NCBI GenBank assembly: GCA_964023205.1
Contig: OZ026844.1
Span: forward strand, 14,246,790-14,310,789
Source of the DNA: Lutraria lutraria
Lineage: Eukaryota; Mollusca; Bivalvia; Venerida; Mactridae
Direction of reading: 5' to 3'
Length of the DNA stretch: 64,000 nt
The translations under genes and the position numbers were made by a program. Below, in pieces: positions 13,480 through 25,400 of the stretch. Each line of letters begins with the position of its first letter. Position 1 is the first letter of the stretch. Below the pieces are notes generated by a model. That model did not search any database. It was not told where the DNA came from and saw only the letters and a list, made by a program, of their open reading frames with translations.

Positions 13480-13831
13480 ATGTCGTATTTTCGCCTTTTC
13501 GCCACAACAAAGCGAAAATGCGAAAATACGACAGATGAAGGACGACAATACGACACCAAAAATGTGTCGTGTTTTCGCCTTACATCTGTCGTATCTTTGC
13601 TTTTTCGTGGCGAAAATACAACATTGCGAAAACACGACAATTTAAAGTCGACTTTTTCGCATTGTTACATTTTCGCATTGTTGCATTGTCGCATTTTCGC
13701 ATCTTTGCGTTCCGGTTACGCATGCGCAGGTAGTTTACATAAACCTTATACAAGTTGGTGCGCATGCGCTTGTACAACCGGAACGCGAAAATGCAACAAT
13801 GCGACAATGCGAAAAAGTCGACTTTGTCGTG
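13480..13831. mobile_element. Double-hairpin element rich in CGAAAATGCGA motifs
   Basis: Two adjacent palindromes are visible. The first (about 13,482-13,615) pairs CGCCACAACAAAGCGAAAAT with a downstream copy ending near TTTTCGTGGCG. The second (about 13,647-13,826) has arms opening with AGTCGACTTTTTCGCATTG and centres on a loop near 13,735-13,760, with GCATGCGC in each arm. The arms are built from variants of CGAAAATGCGA and ACAATGCGA. The many CpG dinucleotides contrast with the AT-rich surroundings. The open frames across this block are consequences of the repeated motif. Confidence 0.7.
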
Positions 13832-13832
13832 T

Positions 13833-14218
13833 AATGATAAAATCATGACATACGGTGAGAAATTACAAGCTAATACACATTTTGAAAACCCAAACAAATT
13901 CAGTGCCTTCAGAGCTTTGATGTTTATACTGTTAATATGTAAACTATATGAAACATTTGTTATTCTGTATACTGAACTTCTGACCTTGTGCCATGATATT
14001 ATCTCACTACTCTCAGAGACAATACAGTGTTCCAGAACTACTTAACTAAATGAAATAATTTCCATTAGGTAGTAAAATTGGTTACCTCAACAGATTATGA
14101 TTAAAATTTTTGTGCGGGGAATTTCTAATTATCATACTTACTAGTTTTGCAGTCTAAATTGCCAAAATATTTCCCATGCTTTCAAAATCAACTGAATCAT
14201 GCAATATACATCTCCTAC
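13833..14218 (+). repeat. Left arm of a 3-kb inverted repeat
   Basis: This arm aligns with the reverse complement of 16,529-16,866. Shared landmarks in order are ATCATGACATAC, GAGAAATTACAAGCTA, CCCAAACAAATTCAGTGCC, CTCTCAGAGACAATA, TTTTGTGCGG, AATTATCATAC and ATTGCCAAAA. The arms differ by many substitutions and small gaps, so they are old. It begins directly at the edge of the CGAAAATGCGA hairpin element. Confidence 0.75.
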
Positions 14219-15381
14219 TTTTGATCCCTGATGAAGACTATTGTGTAGTCGAAACTAGTCGAAGCAATAAATAAAATGTAAGTTAAACATAATAAATACA
14301 TAATAGCTGGATCTATCACCAATTTATCGCTAAAAATTGGGAGAGAAAAAAACACAAATTGGTAAGGCACGCACGCAAACGATTTTCATAACATCAGTTG
14401 TGTCAAGTTTGTGCAAGAAATGGCCTAAGTCCAATGATGAGTTGGACCAATCTTGCATTTACAAAATACCATGTTTAACTCTGAAACAGGAGAATACATG
14501 GCTAGAGGGGAGTTAATCAGGTGGGAAATGGTCTGTATTATGCAAAAAGGTCCCAAATTTTGACCAAAAAGTGAAATCAGGTATCGTTTTGCATTTACCA
14601 CTTTTTTGGAAATAAATGAAACTGTAAACTAAACTAGCTCAGATGGAAAATCATTCTTATAGACAAAGGCGGACAGGTGTTCATTACCATTCTTAAGTCG
14701 CTCAAACGATTTTTACTGCAATGCAACAGTCCTCCCAGCGCTTTAATTATTGTACAAGAAATCATGTAAATCATTCAAGGACAAATAAAGCCTGTAAATC
14801 GTGCCTCTCGATAAACACGCGAAAAAAGTTGCGCAATAAAAGTCGGTCAACTGTTAATGTCATGTATCTAATAAAATGCTCGACAAATTAGTGGTATAGA
14901 TACACAAGAGTACGTGTAAGTTATTCCAGCATGTTTCACCCAAACAAAGACCTTAACTAAACACGTTTTCCATCCGGCCTAGTGTAGTAAATATGTACCT
15001 TTGTAAACAATTATATGTATCTATCCCAACGATTTTATTTTGTTTAACTTGTTTATTTTACAAGATGCAGTTTCGCAAGCTCCTACAGCTATGTATTACC
15101 TTTTCTACTTATAGTTACGTGACACCTCTTCCATCGGGGTTGAAAATAGTATCACTTGTCGTATCCATCGCAGAATTTGCAGTTTATACACTGACGTCAA
15201 AAAGAATCGCTACACCTGTATTTATGTATGCATATTTACAACGGTATGGTAGTAACAGTTACAACCCTTGTCAAATACCAATATAAAGAGATTTGCAAAT
15301 ATGTATACAAAATTTCATTTGTTTTAATCGCCATTGAGATGCTCAGAATGGTGATACAAAAACATTGCCCTGTCCAAAATG
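14219..15381. other. Interior of the inverted repeat, no gene seen
   Basis: A small hairpin motif (GATGAAGACTATTGTGTAGT, then CGAAACTAGTCG) lies near 14,230-14,265 and is followed by AATAAATAAA. The remainder up to the transposase remnant shows only short open frames without recognisable features. Confidence 0.5.
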
Positions 15382-16317
15382 TCAGTATCGAGTATGACTT
15401 CCGTGTCCTGCGACGACTACTTGCAATCTTCGTCTTATTGACCCACACAAGTTACGCAACATGTACCGTGGAATACGTGCCCGCTCTTGGTGTAAAGCTT
15501 GTGTTAATTGCTGAACGTTTTGTGGCTGGGGGTGACGCTGACGTAAACGGCGCCCAAGAACGTCCCACATGTGTTCGATGGGATTGCAGTCTGGGGAATT
15601 GGCTGGCCATTGCAAAACATCAATATTGTTGCCATTTAGAAAGTTTCTTGTCACATGGGCTACGTGAGGACGTGCATTATCGTGTTGGAAGGTCATTCCG
15701 GGACGTTGACGGAACATTGGAAGAACTACGGGTCGTAAAACCTGGTTTATGTAGCGCTGTGCTGTCATATTTCCATTAATCACAACAAAATCTGTCTTAA
15801 AAGTATGGCTCATGGCTGCCCACACCATAACGTCTCCTCCACCGTAGCGGTTATAAATATACTCCAAGATGCAATTACGTGCGAAACTTTCATGACGTCG
15901 CCTATACACCTATATAGTATTTCTGCTCACAGTCCGACCACGATTACCGACAACTTGGAAAGAAGTCGATTGGGTCATTGTAAAGCGGTCACGCAGGTGA
16001 CGTTGACGGATATAAACGTCTTGACGTACAGATGTCACACGTGGCGCACCTGAACGAGGCCTATCTGCTAAGCTCCCAGTGGTATTTACGCGTTGAACTA
16101 ACCTCGCAATAGTGCATCTTGCAACACCAAATCGCCTAGCGACGTCAGTTTGTGGAATTCCACTTTCTAGCATTCCTAAAGCCCGTGCTCGATTTTCATT
16201 ATTTAATCGCGGCATTTTAATTCCTTTTAATTTACAAATTTTGTTTTGAACTTCAACTTGTAAATCAACTGTAGCATATAAATATGATTTTTTTCGATTG
16301 ACATAACCTCGTAACAA
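15382..16317 (-). pseudogene. Tc1/mariner-type transposase, internally deleted
   Basis: Reading the minus strand, 16,317-15,910 encodes the N-terminal DNA-binding half, with helix-turn-helix features (TDVARRFGVARCTIARLVQR, then RPRSGAPR). The frame continues through a TAG stop at about 15,907 into 15,909-15,382, the C-terminal catalytic half. That half has VMVWAAMS, FQHDNARPHVA and SPDCNPIEHMWD. The second aspartate and the final glutamate are separated by 34 residues (DD34E). The segment between the halves, where Tc1 proteins carry the first catalytic aspartate (usually in a DESRF-like motif), is missing: about 60-70 residues by comparison with the family. The copy therefore cannot encode an active transposase. 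It lies between the arms of the 13.8-16.9-kb inverted repeat. I could not define its own terminal repeats. Confidence 0.88.
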
Positions 16318-16528
16318 TGGCGTACGGGCCGCATGGGCGAAACGTGCAGCTAATCATTCTTGGAAACATAGGGGTCAGAGAGGGTATTTTATTTCGCTTA
16401 AATAGACGCGTTATGAGCTAAATAATAATTATTTGTTGGTCGGTCATGATATGAATACTTTGAGAAACAGAAAAGTTATTCATGTTTTTCATTATAGCGT
16501 TTTTTATTGACGTCAGTATATAAAACAT

Positions 16529-16866
16529 GTAAAAGATATATTGCTGGATTCTGTAGATTTCGAAAGCATGGTGTGGTTTTGGCAATTTAAATGTAAAACT
16601 AACATGTATGATAATTAAGTATTCTTCCGCACAAAACTGTTGATATAATATGACAAAATTTACTGCATATTGAAACTAGTTTCATTCAGTGAAGTAATTC
16701 AGGAACACTTTATATTGTCTCTGAGAGTAGCGAGATTACAAAATGGGATGTTTTTACATAGTTGACAGTACACAGATCAAAGCGCTGAAGGCACTGAATT
16801 TGTTTGGGTTATCAAAATGTGCAGTAGCTTGTAATTTCTCACTGTATGTCATGACTTTTAGCATTA
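16529..16866 (-). repeat. Right arm of the 3-kb inverted repeat
   Basis: This is the reverse-complement partner of 13,833-14,218, with the same ordered landmarks. The two arms enclose about 2.3 kb including the Tc1-like remnant. Neither arm contains an open frame of its own. Confidence 0.75.
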
Positions 16867-17479
16867 TGAATAGAATTATTATTTCCAGACAAGCCGCGTA
16901 TTCTAGCTTTTCTCAGTTATAACTAACGAACTATTTTATATCTTCTAACGTAACTTTTATCACCAAATAGTTTGTTTCCAGATGACTTTTCCGATTATGA
17001 ATAATAATAATAATAAAAACAATTAATTTCCACCTGCTCCGCTAAGTTGTTCAGTAAAATCACACAAATAACCATCTCAATGATAAGAACGTCGCCAAAG
17101 TGTATTTTTACATACCTGTACTTAACTTATATTTCATGTATCAACTTTTAAAAAGGATAGTGGAAAATTTATTATCCCAATGTACTTGTATAATGCAGTA
17201 TTTGTTCGAATCTGTGCATGTATGTATCTCGTCTTAACCATTGCCTGCCAAAATCCGACGTCATTGTAATTTCACTGATGTATGTTCACATTGGCCAGCC
17301 AGCGCTTACTGATTACGAATAAACTATTTTTATATCAAACTGATGCATACTTATTACAAGAACTCTGCAGTTCATCTGCATACAAATTATAGCACACAAG
17401 GGAGGCAATTCGGGGTATTCGTGATTAGACTTTTATACCACAAATATGTTGATCATTTAAAGATGGAGATGTTGACTTA
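16867..17479. other. Intergenic, no gene seen
   Basis: The segment contains a short (AAT)n run near 17,000 and otherwise unremarkable AT-rich sequence. Confidence 0.5.
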
Positions 17480-17627
17480 CAGCAAAACCCTCTATTGAGT
17501 AACCATCTCCCTTCAGCACGATTTACCCCACAGCATGATTTAACTATATATTAACTTAATCTCTCCAGAGCAACAACCTCTCAACAACAACATAACCGAA
17601 CGCTGTTGCTTTGGAGAGGTTGCACTG
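17480..17627. mobile_element. MITE, family 1 (CAGTGCAACCTCTC ends), copy 1
   Basis: The element starts CAGCAAAACCCTCT after a TA and ends GAGAGGTTGCACTG before a TA. The ends are therefore inverted and flanked by a likely TA target duplication. The interior carries CCAGAGCAACAACCTCTCAA, which recurs in the other copies at 20,664, 54,828 and (degraded) 55,456. Confidence 0.7.
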
Positions 17628-19204
17628 TATCTAAATGTTCATACAGTGGGTCGGGGCATGTGGTATCAATATGCATGACGTTCTTACAGGTGGACGTCCA
17701 TAGGATGCTAGGTGTGCATGTTACAAGTGCGCAAATATTAAAGCGTGATCTGTTATAATCGGATCTTGACATGCACTGTGAGGGTAAAACGTCACTCGAA
17801 TGACCCACATGCATTCGAAGCGTGTGTTTTTATGTCTCAGACAACAAGAGAAGTCTATATATGGTGATTTGGTCTCAAGCAAACATTAGACTTCAACGTC
17901 TTGTTTCATTTATTATGGATATTTTTCTATCTAGATAATATGAGTGCCTGCTGTGTCTTATTTGTTGCCAAATGAAGTCATTTTTTTGTGTGGAACACCT
18001 ATGTTTAAAACCCTATCTTGTGATAAAACAAATACAACATTTGCTCTGTCAAGGACTTACATATGCTTGATTCTAAGAAGCAATACGACTCTGGATTCAT
18101 GTTAATCGCGAAGTACATGAAAAGGAAAATAATATAAATATACAAGTATTCAGATACAGCATACATTGTGCACCCCTACTAAACGGTGGCTCTTTCACAT
18201 GTTTGTGATCTGCTAAATATAAGCCATCGACACGACACTTCCGTTATAGAGCCATCGATCAATAACAAAGCTAATCAGGTAAGCACATTTTATAAAAATA
18301 TCCGTTTTTAAAGCACACGCTTGTTTTTCAAAAATCGAAGAATGCTATGCCATCTAGAACATTTTTCTCGTCGGTTTGCATGTAATTACGATCAGAAATA
18401 CCCCAAAATGACGTTGCTAGAACTTTTAGAAAGTATCAACTCGTGTGTTTTCTTCTACGAGAAGACACATCTGGAGTGATTTCTCTTCCGTAAGGTGGAT
18501 GCTGGTCCATTTAATCGTGCATGCATCATTGTCCCAACTTCCCCTTTGCCTCAGCACAAAAAATAGTTCACAGAGTTCGCTTTAAAACGAAAAACTCACA
18601 TTTTTGCAAATGTGATTGAGCCATCGGCAATGTGTAAGAGCCCTCGCAAATGTGATGGAGCCAACACGTGACGTTACTCAATGAGTGTTACTATATCATT
18701 GTGGAATTATCCCGCTATCAAATTATACTTGACAATTATACAAGTAAGATATTATATGCATTATATGCTATAGCACCGGTTGACATCATAGTATAGAAAT
18801 ACATGTACTAGTTTTGATAATATTGAATTTATTGCGGTTAAAAAGGATAATCCGGGAACATTCTACTCAAGCGTAAAATTAACAAGATCGTCGCATTGAC
18901 TGAAACGTTCAAATATTATGATTCCGTGACCTTTGCAGTTTTAGAATCGTAATGAAATAGCAAGGTGGGAAATGTAGGAAGGTGTCGACGATTTTGGCTT
19001 TAGAACCGTAATAATTTCAATATTATCAAAACTAGTACATGTACATGTATTTTAGAACCCAGGAAAAGATATACTCGTTTGTAGTTGACCTCATTTATAA
19101 CTGACCTCAACTGATCTTGTCACGGGTGTACCTGGCATCTAGATTTGATATGGACAAAAGCCTAGGTAAATTTATGGTCATGCAATAGGAGGAGGAAATA
19201 TTGT
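17628..19204. other. Intergenic, no gene seen
   Basis: No convincing coding or RNA feature is visible. Sequence TAATATTGAA at about 18,817 is repeated in inverse near 19,018 together with ACTAGTTTTGATAATATT and CATGTAC motifs. This suggests a diverged inverted repeat of roughly 240 bp between 18,790 and 19,050. Confidence 0.4.
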
Positions 19205-19276
19205 TCCCGATGTTGGGCTCGAACCCATGACTTCCAGCTTGCAAGTCAGATGCTCTACCAACAGAGCTAATTGGGC
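19205..19276 (-). pseudogene. tRNA-Ala(UGC)-like sequence, probable tRNA pseudogene or SINE head
   Basis: On the minus strand the 72-nt segment divides into standard tRNA lengths. It has a perfect 4-bp D stem (GCTC/GAGC), an anticodon loop CTTGCAA (anticodon TGC), and a T loop TTCGAGC. The internal promoter motifs are good: an A box in TAGCTCTGTTGG and a B box GGTTCGAGCCC. However the acceptor stem has 2 of 7 mismatches, and the anticodon and T stems each have two. A functional tRNA is therefore unlikely. No poly-A or SINE body was identified next to it. Confidence 0.7.
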
Positions 19277-20189
19277 TGGTGAATATCCCAGCCAATTTAT
19301 AATACAATCAACAACACTGCTACATTCCTCCTTCCTTTTTATTCGAAGTGATTAATAGCGACCACCACTGGTTCCTTTGACTAACACAGTCCTTGCTTCA
19401 CCCTAGCTCTATGATTCCAAGTTTAGTCACACACGGTTCACTAGAGTTTTAACGCAGCTGGTAAATGTCTAGAAATTTCAGTGGACAAGCTTAAATCATT
19501 CTTTAATCAAAAATTTTAATAGTTCTAATTCTGATACTAGCTGTCACCCTTTCTGGACAAGCCACAATAAATAAATGGGCTGCAGCTATAAAATTGAGTT
19601 ACCATGATTTAAGATTATTGAATAAGGTAGGATAAGTTATTTCAGTGCCAGTAATTGTCACTATGATCATTCTGCAACGTTCTATTCCGAGGTACAAATA
19701 CTGACTATATATCATGCATAGGTAATCTTTTGTTTTTTGTAACAGTGTCAGCAAGACGGACAAAAACTTCATAGATTTATCAACATCCTGCATGCAACGA
19801 ATGTTCAAATGACCTGCGACTAGGGCACGAAAATAATTCCGTCTGCAAACCGATAACACTCACAAAACATATGACGGAAATAAATTACGACAACGATATT
19901 GAAAGAAAATGGTACTTCACAAGCGCGAAAATGATTTCAAATTTCAAAAAATGCAACAAATCGTTAATGTTTCAATCAATTGAGACACCAAGTACTATGT
20001 GAAAAGCTGCTTAGCGTTAGGATATGCACAGAGCAGTACTGTAGTGACCTTTATCAATGGCATACAGTACGCCTCCGAAAGGAAGAGTGCACATGGTTTC
20101 CGAAAAGTTCCTAGTCTGTCCGGATCTCAGTCTCCTTCCCTGACTTATTACTTTTCAGACTTTCAAGTATGTCACATGATTTAAAGTAA
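19277..20189. other. Intergenic, no gene seen
   Basis: Only short open frames are present, with no recognisable features. Confidence 0.5.
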
Positions 20190-20312
20190 CATCCCCTGTC
20201 AAATAGTTAGTTGTACTTCATGAACAACCGTATTCATAAACTATTCATAAACTATTCATGAACTGGACAAGAGTAGTTGATGAAAAATTCATCATTTCAT
20301 GAATTCCATCGG
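20190..20312 (-). repeat. Dispersed repeat, partner of 39,324-39,419
   Basis: Read on the minus strand it runs GGAATTCATGAAATGATGAA, then repeated ATAGTTTATGA units, then TTCATGAAGTACAAC and ATTTGACAGGGG. The same order of landmarks is found on the plus strand at 39,324-39,419. Inside are three short tandem units of AAACTATTCAT. Confidence 0.6.
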
Positions 20313-20663
20313 AGGGGTTAATTAAACTGCCGAACTCTGAGCAGCTAAGCACATTGCCTACATTACAACGTTCTTACAACTGAGGTTCTATATCACACAT
20401 AACAGTTCTAAAAGAATCACTTCCTTAATACAATCATAACTAGTCAGGCATTTCAGTAACCGAGAAATACACCTCATGCATACTAGTATGTGTAGATTTA
20501 CAAATTTTGGTTTTGTAGTTTCAGGTCAGTAACAAGAAAGAGCTTTCCATAAATTCCCGGCGAAAAGTTCCGAGTCGGTCTGGATCTTTCCGTATCCTTC
20601 CGTAAATTATTACCATATTTGGGCAATGCTGGCTGTGGACCAACAGGCCTCTGATGATCATTA

Positions 20664-20838
20664 CAGTACAATCTCTCCAGAGCGACTCTCTCTTGGGCAA
20701 CATCCTCACTTCAACAACAGGATTTCTTTTCTCACGACATGACTAAACTATTAATCTGACCTCTCTAGAGCAACAACCTCTCAACAACGACATAAATTTG
20801 CTAGTCTCAAATAGTGTTACTTTGGAGACATTGCACGG
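20664..20838. mobile_element. MITE, family 1, copy 2
   Basis: The left end CAGTACAATCTCTCC follows a TA. The right end reads GGAGACATTGCACGG, a mutated form of the family end. The interior repeats the motif CTAGAGCAACAACCTCTCAA. Confidence 0.65.
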
Positions 20839-21877
20839 CATTCTCATTACTTGAACATTGAACGAAGGGAGATAATCCTAATTGGAATTTATAACTTATG
20901 CCTATGGAAGCCTCGGTTGCCATGTATCTCATTGCGCGTATTATTTCTTAAATGTTAATTGGTTAGACTTCCCTGATTTTTTACTGACATTTAAAGTGGA
21001 CATATATTATCAACTTGCTCAGTCAATTTCTAATTAGCAATGTTTAGGTCACTTCTTATAATATTAGATAGTACCTAATATGTTACGTGGCCATGTTGCA
21101 TATGATACACATTGTACTCATAAATACAATACATGTATCATTATACAAAGGTACATATCACAAAGTGTTCATGAACAAAGGCTTTTACATAGATCAGGGC
21201 ATTCCAATTTTATGTAAATTGTACATTCGACCAAAGCTGCTGTACAGGTAATGAGTTATCAATGTTATGATCAATTGTGTGCTTAATTCCTAGTTATACA
21301 TTATTCTGAAGCATGTTTCTACAACCATTAATTACATTACTTTGAATCAAATTATTATTTTTTATTCGTTGTGTTAAACTGTTTGAAATTTAGTAGTATG
21401 GACGTACATGTATTTATAATTTCAGCGCCCAAATTTAATGTACAATTCACGTGAAAATCATGTAAGCTAACGAATTGAAAATGTACACCCTCGTAAAATG
21501 TCTGATATGTTTGCATAAATTTCATTACGTTTTGAATAAATTTCAATATGAATTATAGCGGTGTCATTCTATTCAATTTAGCTTTTGATCTGTTAAATTT
21601 ATTTAAAATATGTTTACCCTGTAAAGGAACTGTTTAAATACAATCAGGGCTGCGTTACAATTATTCGTCTTTGAATTGTAAGGCTATCAAAATTTAAATC
21701 TACATAGGTTTCTTTTTGACCTAGACAACATTTGAAGAAAAATAAAATAGAAACAATAATTCAATTGTTGTTGACTATACATGTAATAAAAAGTACGGGT
21801 GTTTATGGAACGTTCAGTACTGGTTTTTTACCACTCAATTCTAACGGTTCGCAGTTCGGGTTTTATCCATTGTATAC
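20839..21877. other. Intergenic upstream of the TTLL gene, no gene seen
   Basis: The sequence is AT-rich without a supported coding feature. The promoter of the downstream gene should lie in or near the right end of this segment. Confidence 0.5.
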
Positions 21878-21980
21878 AATATGGCGGCTCCTTGGTTACG
21901 AAGTAAGCAATGTTAATGTCATTTAGGTTAAACGGTAAAATATGTGATTAACATTGACTTTAGCGTTTGAAGATGGCTGC
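21878..21980 (+). promoter_or_regulatory. Likely promoter/5' leader with two YY1-type motifs and two uORFs
   Basis: AATATGGCGGC (core at 21,881) and AAGATGGCTGC (21,970-21,980) match the AANATGGCNGC element that YY1 binds at metazoan start sites (established knowledge). Each motif's ATG opens a short frame. The second (21,973-22,008) has A at -3 and G at +4, and it overlaps the proposed start codon at 21,995 in another frame. This would be expected to lower translation from the downstream ATG. No TATA box is evident. Confidence 0.45.
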
Positions 21981-21994
21981 TGCATGTGTATCCA

Positions 21995-22405
21995 ATGGAA
22001 AAGCATAAAGACCATGCGGTAGGGGAAAGGAATTTCGTTCCACATATAAGCTCCGCTAGCCGAAAAATTGCTGCACAGCGCTTCGAGGAAGCTGCCGCCT
22101 CGAATGTGGTACCAAATTTTATGAACGAAATTAAATGTCATTCAAGAGCTCCTTTAGGGCCTATAGCGTGTGATGAAAGCTCACTTGTTGATCAAAAGAC
22201 TTTGGATAAACAAGAATCAGATGAAATTTTAATCAGAAGTTCAGGAAGAGAAATATTGAAACCAATGGCAATGAGCAAACAGTTGGATGACAATGTTTTC
22301 ACTTTTCGTCCGAAGCTAAGCACTACCAGTGCAAAGATTGTTGAAAACATGGGTAGTGATTTTATGTCTAGACAACAGCAGCATCTTGATAAACAGAAGA
22401 AATTA
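21995..22405 (+). CDS. TTLL3: TTLL3-like exon 1 (residues 1-137)
   Basis: The ATG at 21,995 is the first in this frame after an in-frame TGA at 21,968; a GTG at 21,986 precedes it but is not needed. The exon ends AAATTA before GTAAGT, phase 0. It encodes a region without known domain, ending in [20 protein letters not shown] and a glutamine-rich, probably helical stretch. The FxFxPKLxxxSxKI pattern resembles motifs I associate with flagellar proteins, but this is a weak inference. An unseen upstream non-coding exon is possible. Confidence 0.75.
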
Positions 22406-25400
22406 GTAAGTTTGTATTTGTGTCGGTTTCATCTTGGTGATAAATCATAAATGCACACCATTCAGTTTCACATTTCCTCTTACAAAGATATCAATGATAA
22501 AATATCGTTCCCAATCCCACATATTTATCATATTTTTATCATAGAATAAAGTTTATAAACTAACGATGATAATTTGTGTTTTGATTCTTCTGGTCAAGAT
22601 TGAATCAATTACATTTAAATTATAACCATTCATAAATAATGTCCAGGTTGACTCAATAATATACCTAAAATACTTGTGAGAGGTTATTCGAAGGTCTTTG
22701 ACGATGATATGCATGCATTACATTGCAGTTCATCGTCAAACCACTTCTTCTTTAAAAGCTGACAGGTAAACAACTCAATCTGAGTCGTGTACGTTTTCCT
22801 ATTTAACGCACTGTAAAACGTGTGTACAATTCGATGAATTGTAGAATAATCTATCAACATGACCTAAAATATACCTTCAACAGACGAAAGTTATTGAATA
22901 TTTTGCCGATGTTTCGTACTACCCATAGTTTCAAAATTTCCCTCTTTAAGTCCGTAGCGTTTCGGAAAGCATGTGAAATATTCTGATTCTATAGACGCAT
23001 GAACAAGCATCTTAAGCTGTTGACTTTGAAAGAGGACAATTCCATAACTAAAATGGTCAACAAGATGAAATAAAAAAGACCAATTCAGTTATGGGACCCA
23101 GAACTAGTGAGAGGTGTGAGGCAGTATTTAAAGATAGATAGAAGATACCAGCATGCTATAAAGTTTTAAATTTATAACTATCAATCTGATAACTTTACAT
23201 CTTTGATTTTGAACTGACAAACGACAAAAGCAAACAAAGATGGGAAAAACTAGCATACCAAATTTTAATTCTGTGATCATTCAGCTTAATGCATGATTCT
23301 ACTAATTTCAACCTGGACTGTTTAAAATACATTTCTTCTCTAATATGCCTTTTAAATTTTGGTTTCTTGTTTTAGTACAGACCCATAATCTTAGTTCCCA
23401 CAGTTTTAGAACATAATTATATTTAGGGTGGTTGTTTAGTTGATTGATTCTTGAACTTTGGAAAGAACATCATGCTTTAGAACACCTTTTATAATTGAAT
23501 AATTGTACATGCATATCATGAGTACGTCTGTATTAGTATTGTTGTAAAAGCTAAATTTGCAAGTGTTAATCAACTTTTTCCTTAAAGACCGTATTTATGT
23601 TTTGTCAGTGTTCAAAACTACATGTCGACGACTCAACGCAACGCTGTCGTAACTTGTTCTTATTTCAATATTAGTTACGACACTGTTGCACTGAACCCTC
23701 GATGTGTATTGACCAGGATGATGGTTCAGACAGAGATATGGCCATGCACATTTAGCAGGGAAAATGGATGAAGATGAACATTTAATGATATTTGCACAAT
23801 TATTAGTGTAAACTCACTAAACTGTCAGCTTTTCCTAGACATTCTCTGTTTATACAAGATAAATTCAGAACTCAATAGCAAAATAATTGTTTGATATTCG
23901 ATTATGAATGCTTTCCTTTTAATTATTCAGATTGAGAAAGCTGGTTATTCCTATCACAATACCTCAGGTAGATTATCTCCCTTAAGCCAATACAAGAGGT
24001 TAAAAGAAAGGGGATTTAAGGTAAAAAAATATGTTTTTATTTTGTTACACAGCTGCTTTAGAAGATATTATTAACAATTGCCACATTTTTTATTTTCAAT
24101 TTGTTTCAGTTATGCACTGTAATTTATGTCACTGTATTAAATAAGTTAATTCATCTGATCTGATTTCATGTTCAATTATAAAAATTATAGTATTCTGTGT
24201 ATAGACATACAGATTGTAAAAGTATAAGCATTTGCAAATACTGTGACATATTCCGCCCAAATTATATATGGACTATCAAAAATAGACAAGTTAACACTAG
24301 CCCGAATACATAATTTTGAGAAATTTCATAGCCCAAATACAAATTCACTAGCCCCGGGCGGTGGGCTAGTGGGTTAGCATGAAGAATGAATTTTTGTCCA
24401 ACAATTGCCAGAATTTGATTTTATTCTGTGAACATTAAAGATTCGTTGTTTGATTTTTATGATATACTAAGTATGTGTTTTACATTTATTTATCAACTGT
24501 TGGCTAATTGTACTTAAGTGTTTTTATCATTTTTATAATTTTTTTGGCCAAATATAATATTATTGTTTCAGATACATGTATCATTATATACGGTATTGAT
24601 AGAAAAGTTTGAATTTATTTTATTTTTTAAATTTATAATGGTTCCTTGTGAAATCAGAGGTTTTAGTTATTTTCCATTAATTCTATAAGTATGATAATAT
24701 CTCAGTGCAGTCAGTCTTGAATGAAACAAGATTTGACTGTTTTTGGTAAACTTACAAAGTTCTGTCTCTGTCTTTTTTTGGTATATTCTGTGCTCAAACT
24801 AACTAAACTTTCTCAACTAATTTTTATGCTAACTTTCAATCTGTGTGTAACAATCAGAAGAAATTAATTGTGGTAAAGCCATGGTATTCTGTATTTTTAC
24901 TTAACACTTAATTCGTACAAAAGTTGCTTTTCCACCTTCGTTAGATTTCCTCACTAGGTTATTTGAATAACAGAAAGTGGAATTGCATTAGTATATAAGT
25001 AGCCGTGGTGTTAATGTTTTCAAGTTATAGTTTAGTGGAGCTAGGAACTTGTTGTACATTAAATAATCACATGTTTTTTCAAACCTAAAATTTAATTCAG
25101 ATTGATTATTGAAATAGATCAATATTTAAGTACATGTAAGTAAACAACAAAATCAATGGGATTATAAGTTGAAAGTATTAATTCACATTTTGTATACACT
25201 GTAATCTTTATCATCATGTCATTAATTACACCCAAAGTATTAAGCTAATGCAGGTGTCATTATAATATGTTTTAAATATTAATACGATACCATTACTTTA
25301 CTTCTAATTGATACTGAAAAATCTTTGTTTTTGAAAATGTTTAATCACCAGCATTGAAAGCATATTTTTTAAGAATAAATCAGGGCTATTATTGAGTTAA

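Noticed and set aside
13375..13848. 157-codon and overlapping opposite-strand open frames
   Set aside because: They arise from the CGAAAATGCGA palindrome, which is open on both strands; the sequence is low-complexity.
15228..15779. 183-codon plus-strand open frame
   Set aside because: It is antisense to the Tc1-like transposase, which has clear family motifs on the minus strand.
21881..21902. ATGGCGGCTCCTTGGTTACG as a first coding exon with donor GTAAGC
   Set aside because: Splicing to the nearest acceptor (about 21,963) gives a stop within a few codons. The ATG is better explained as part of a YY1-type motif.
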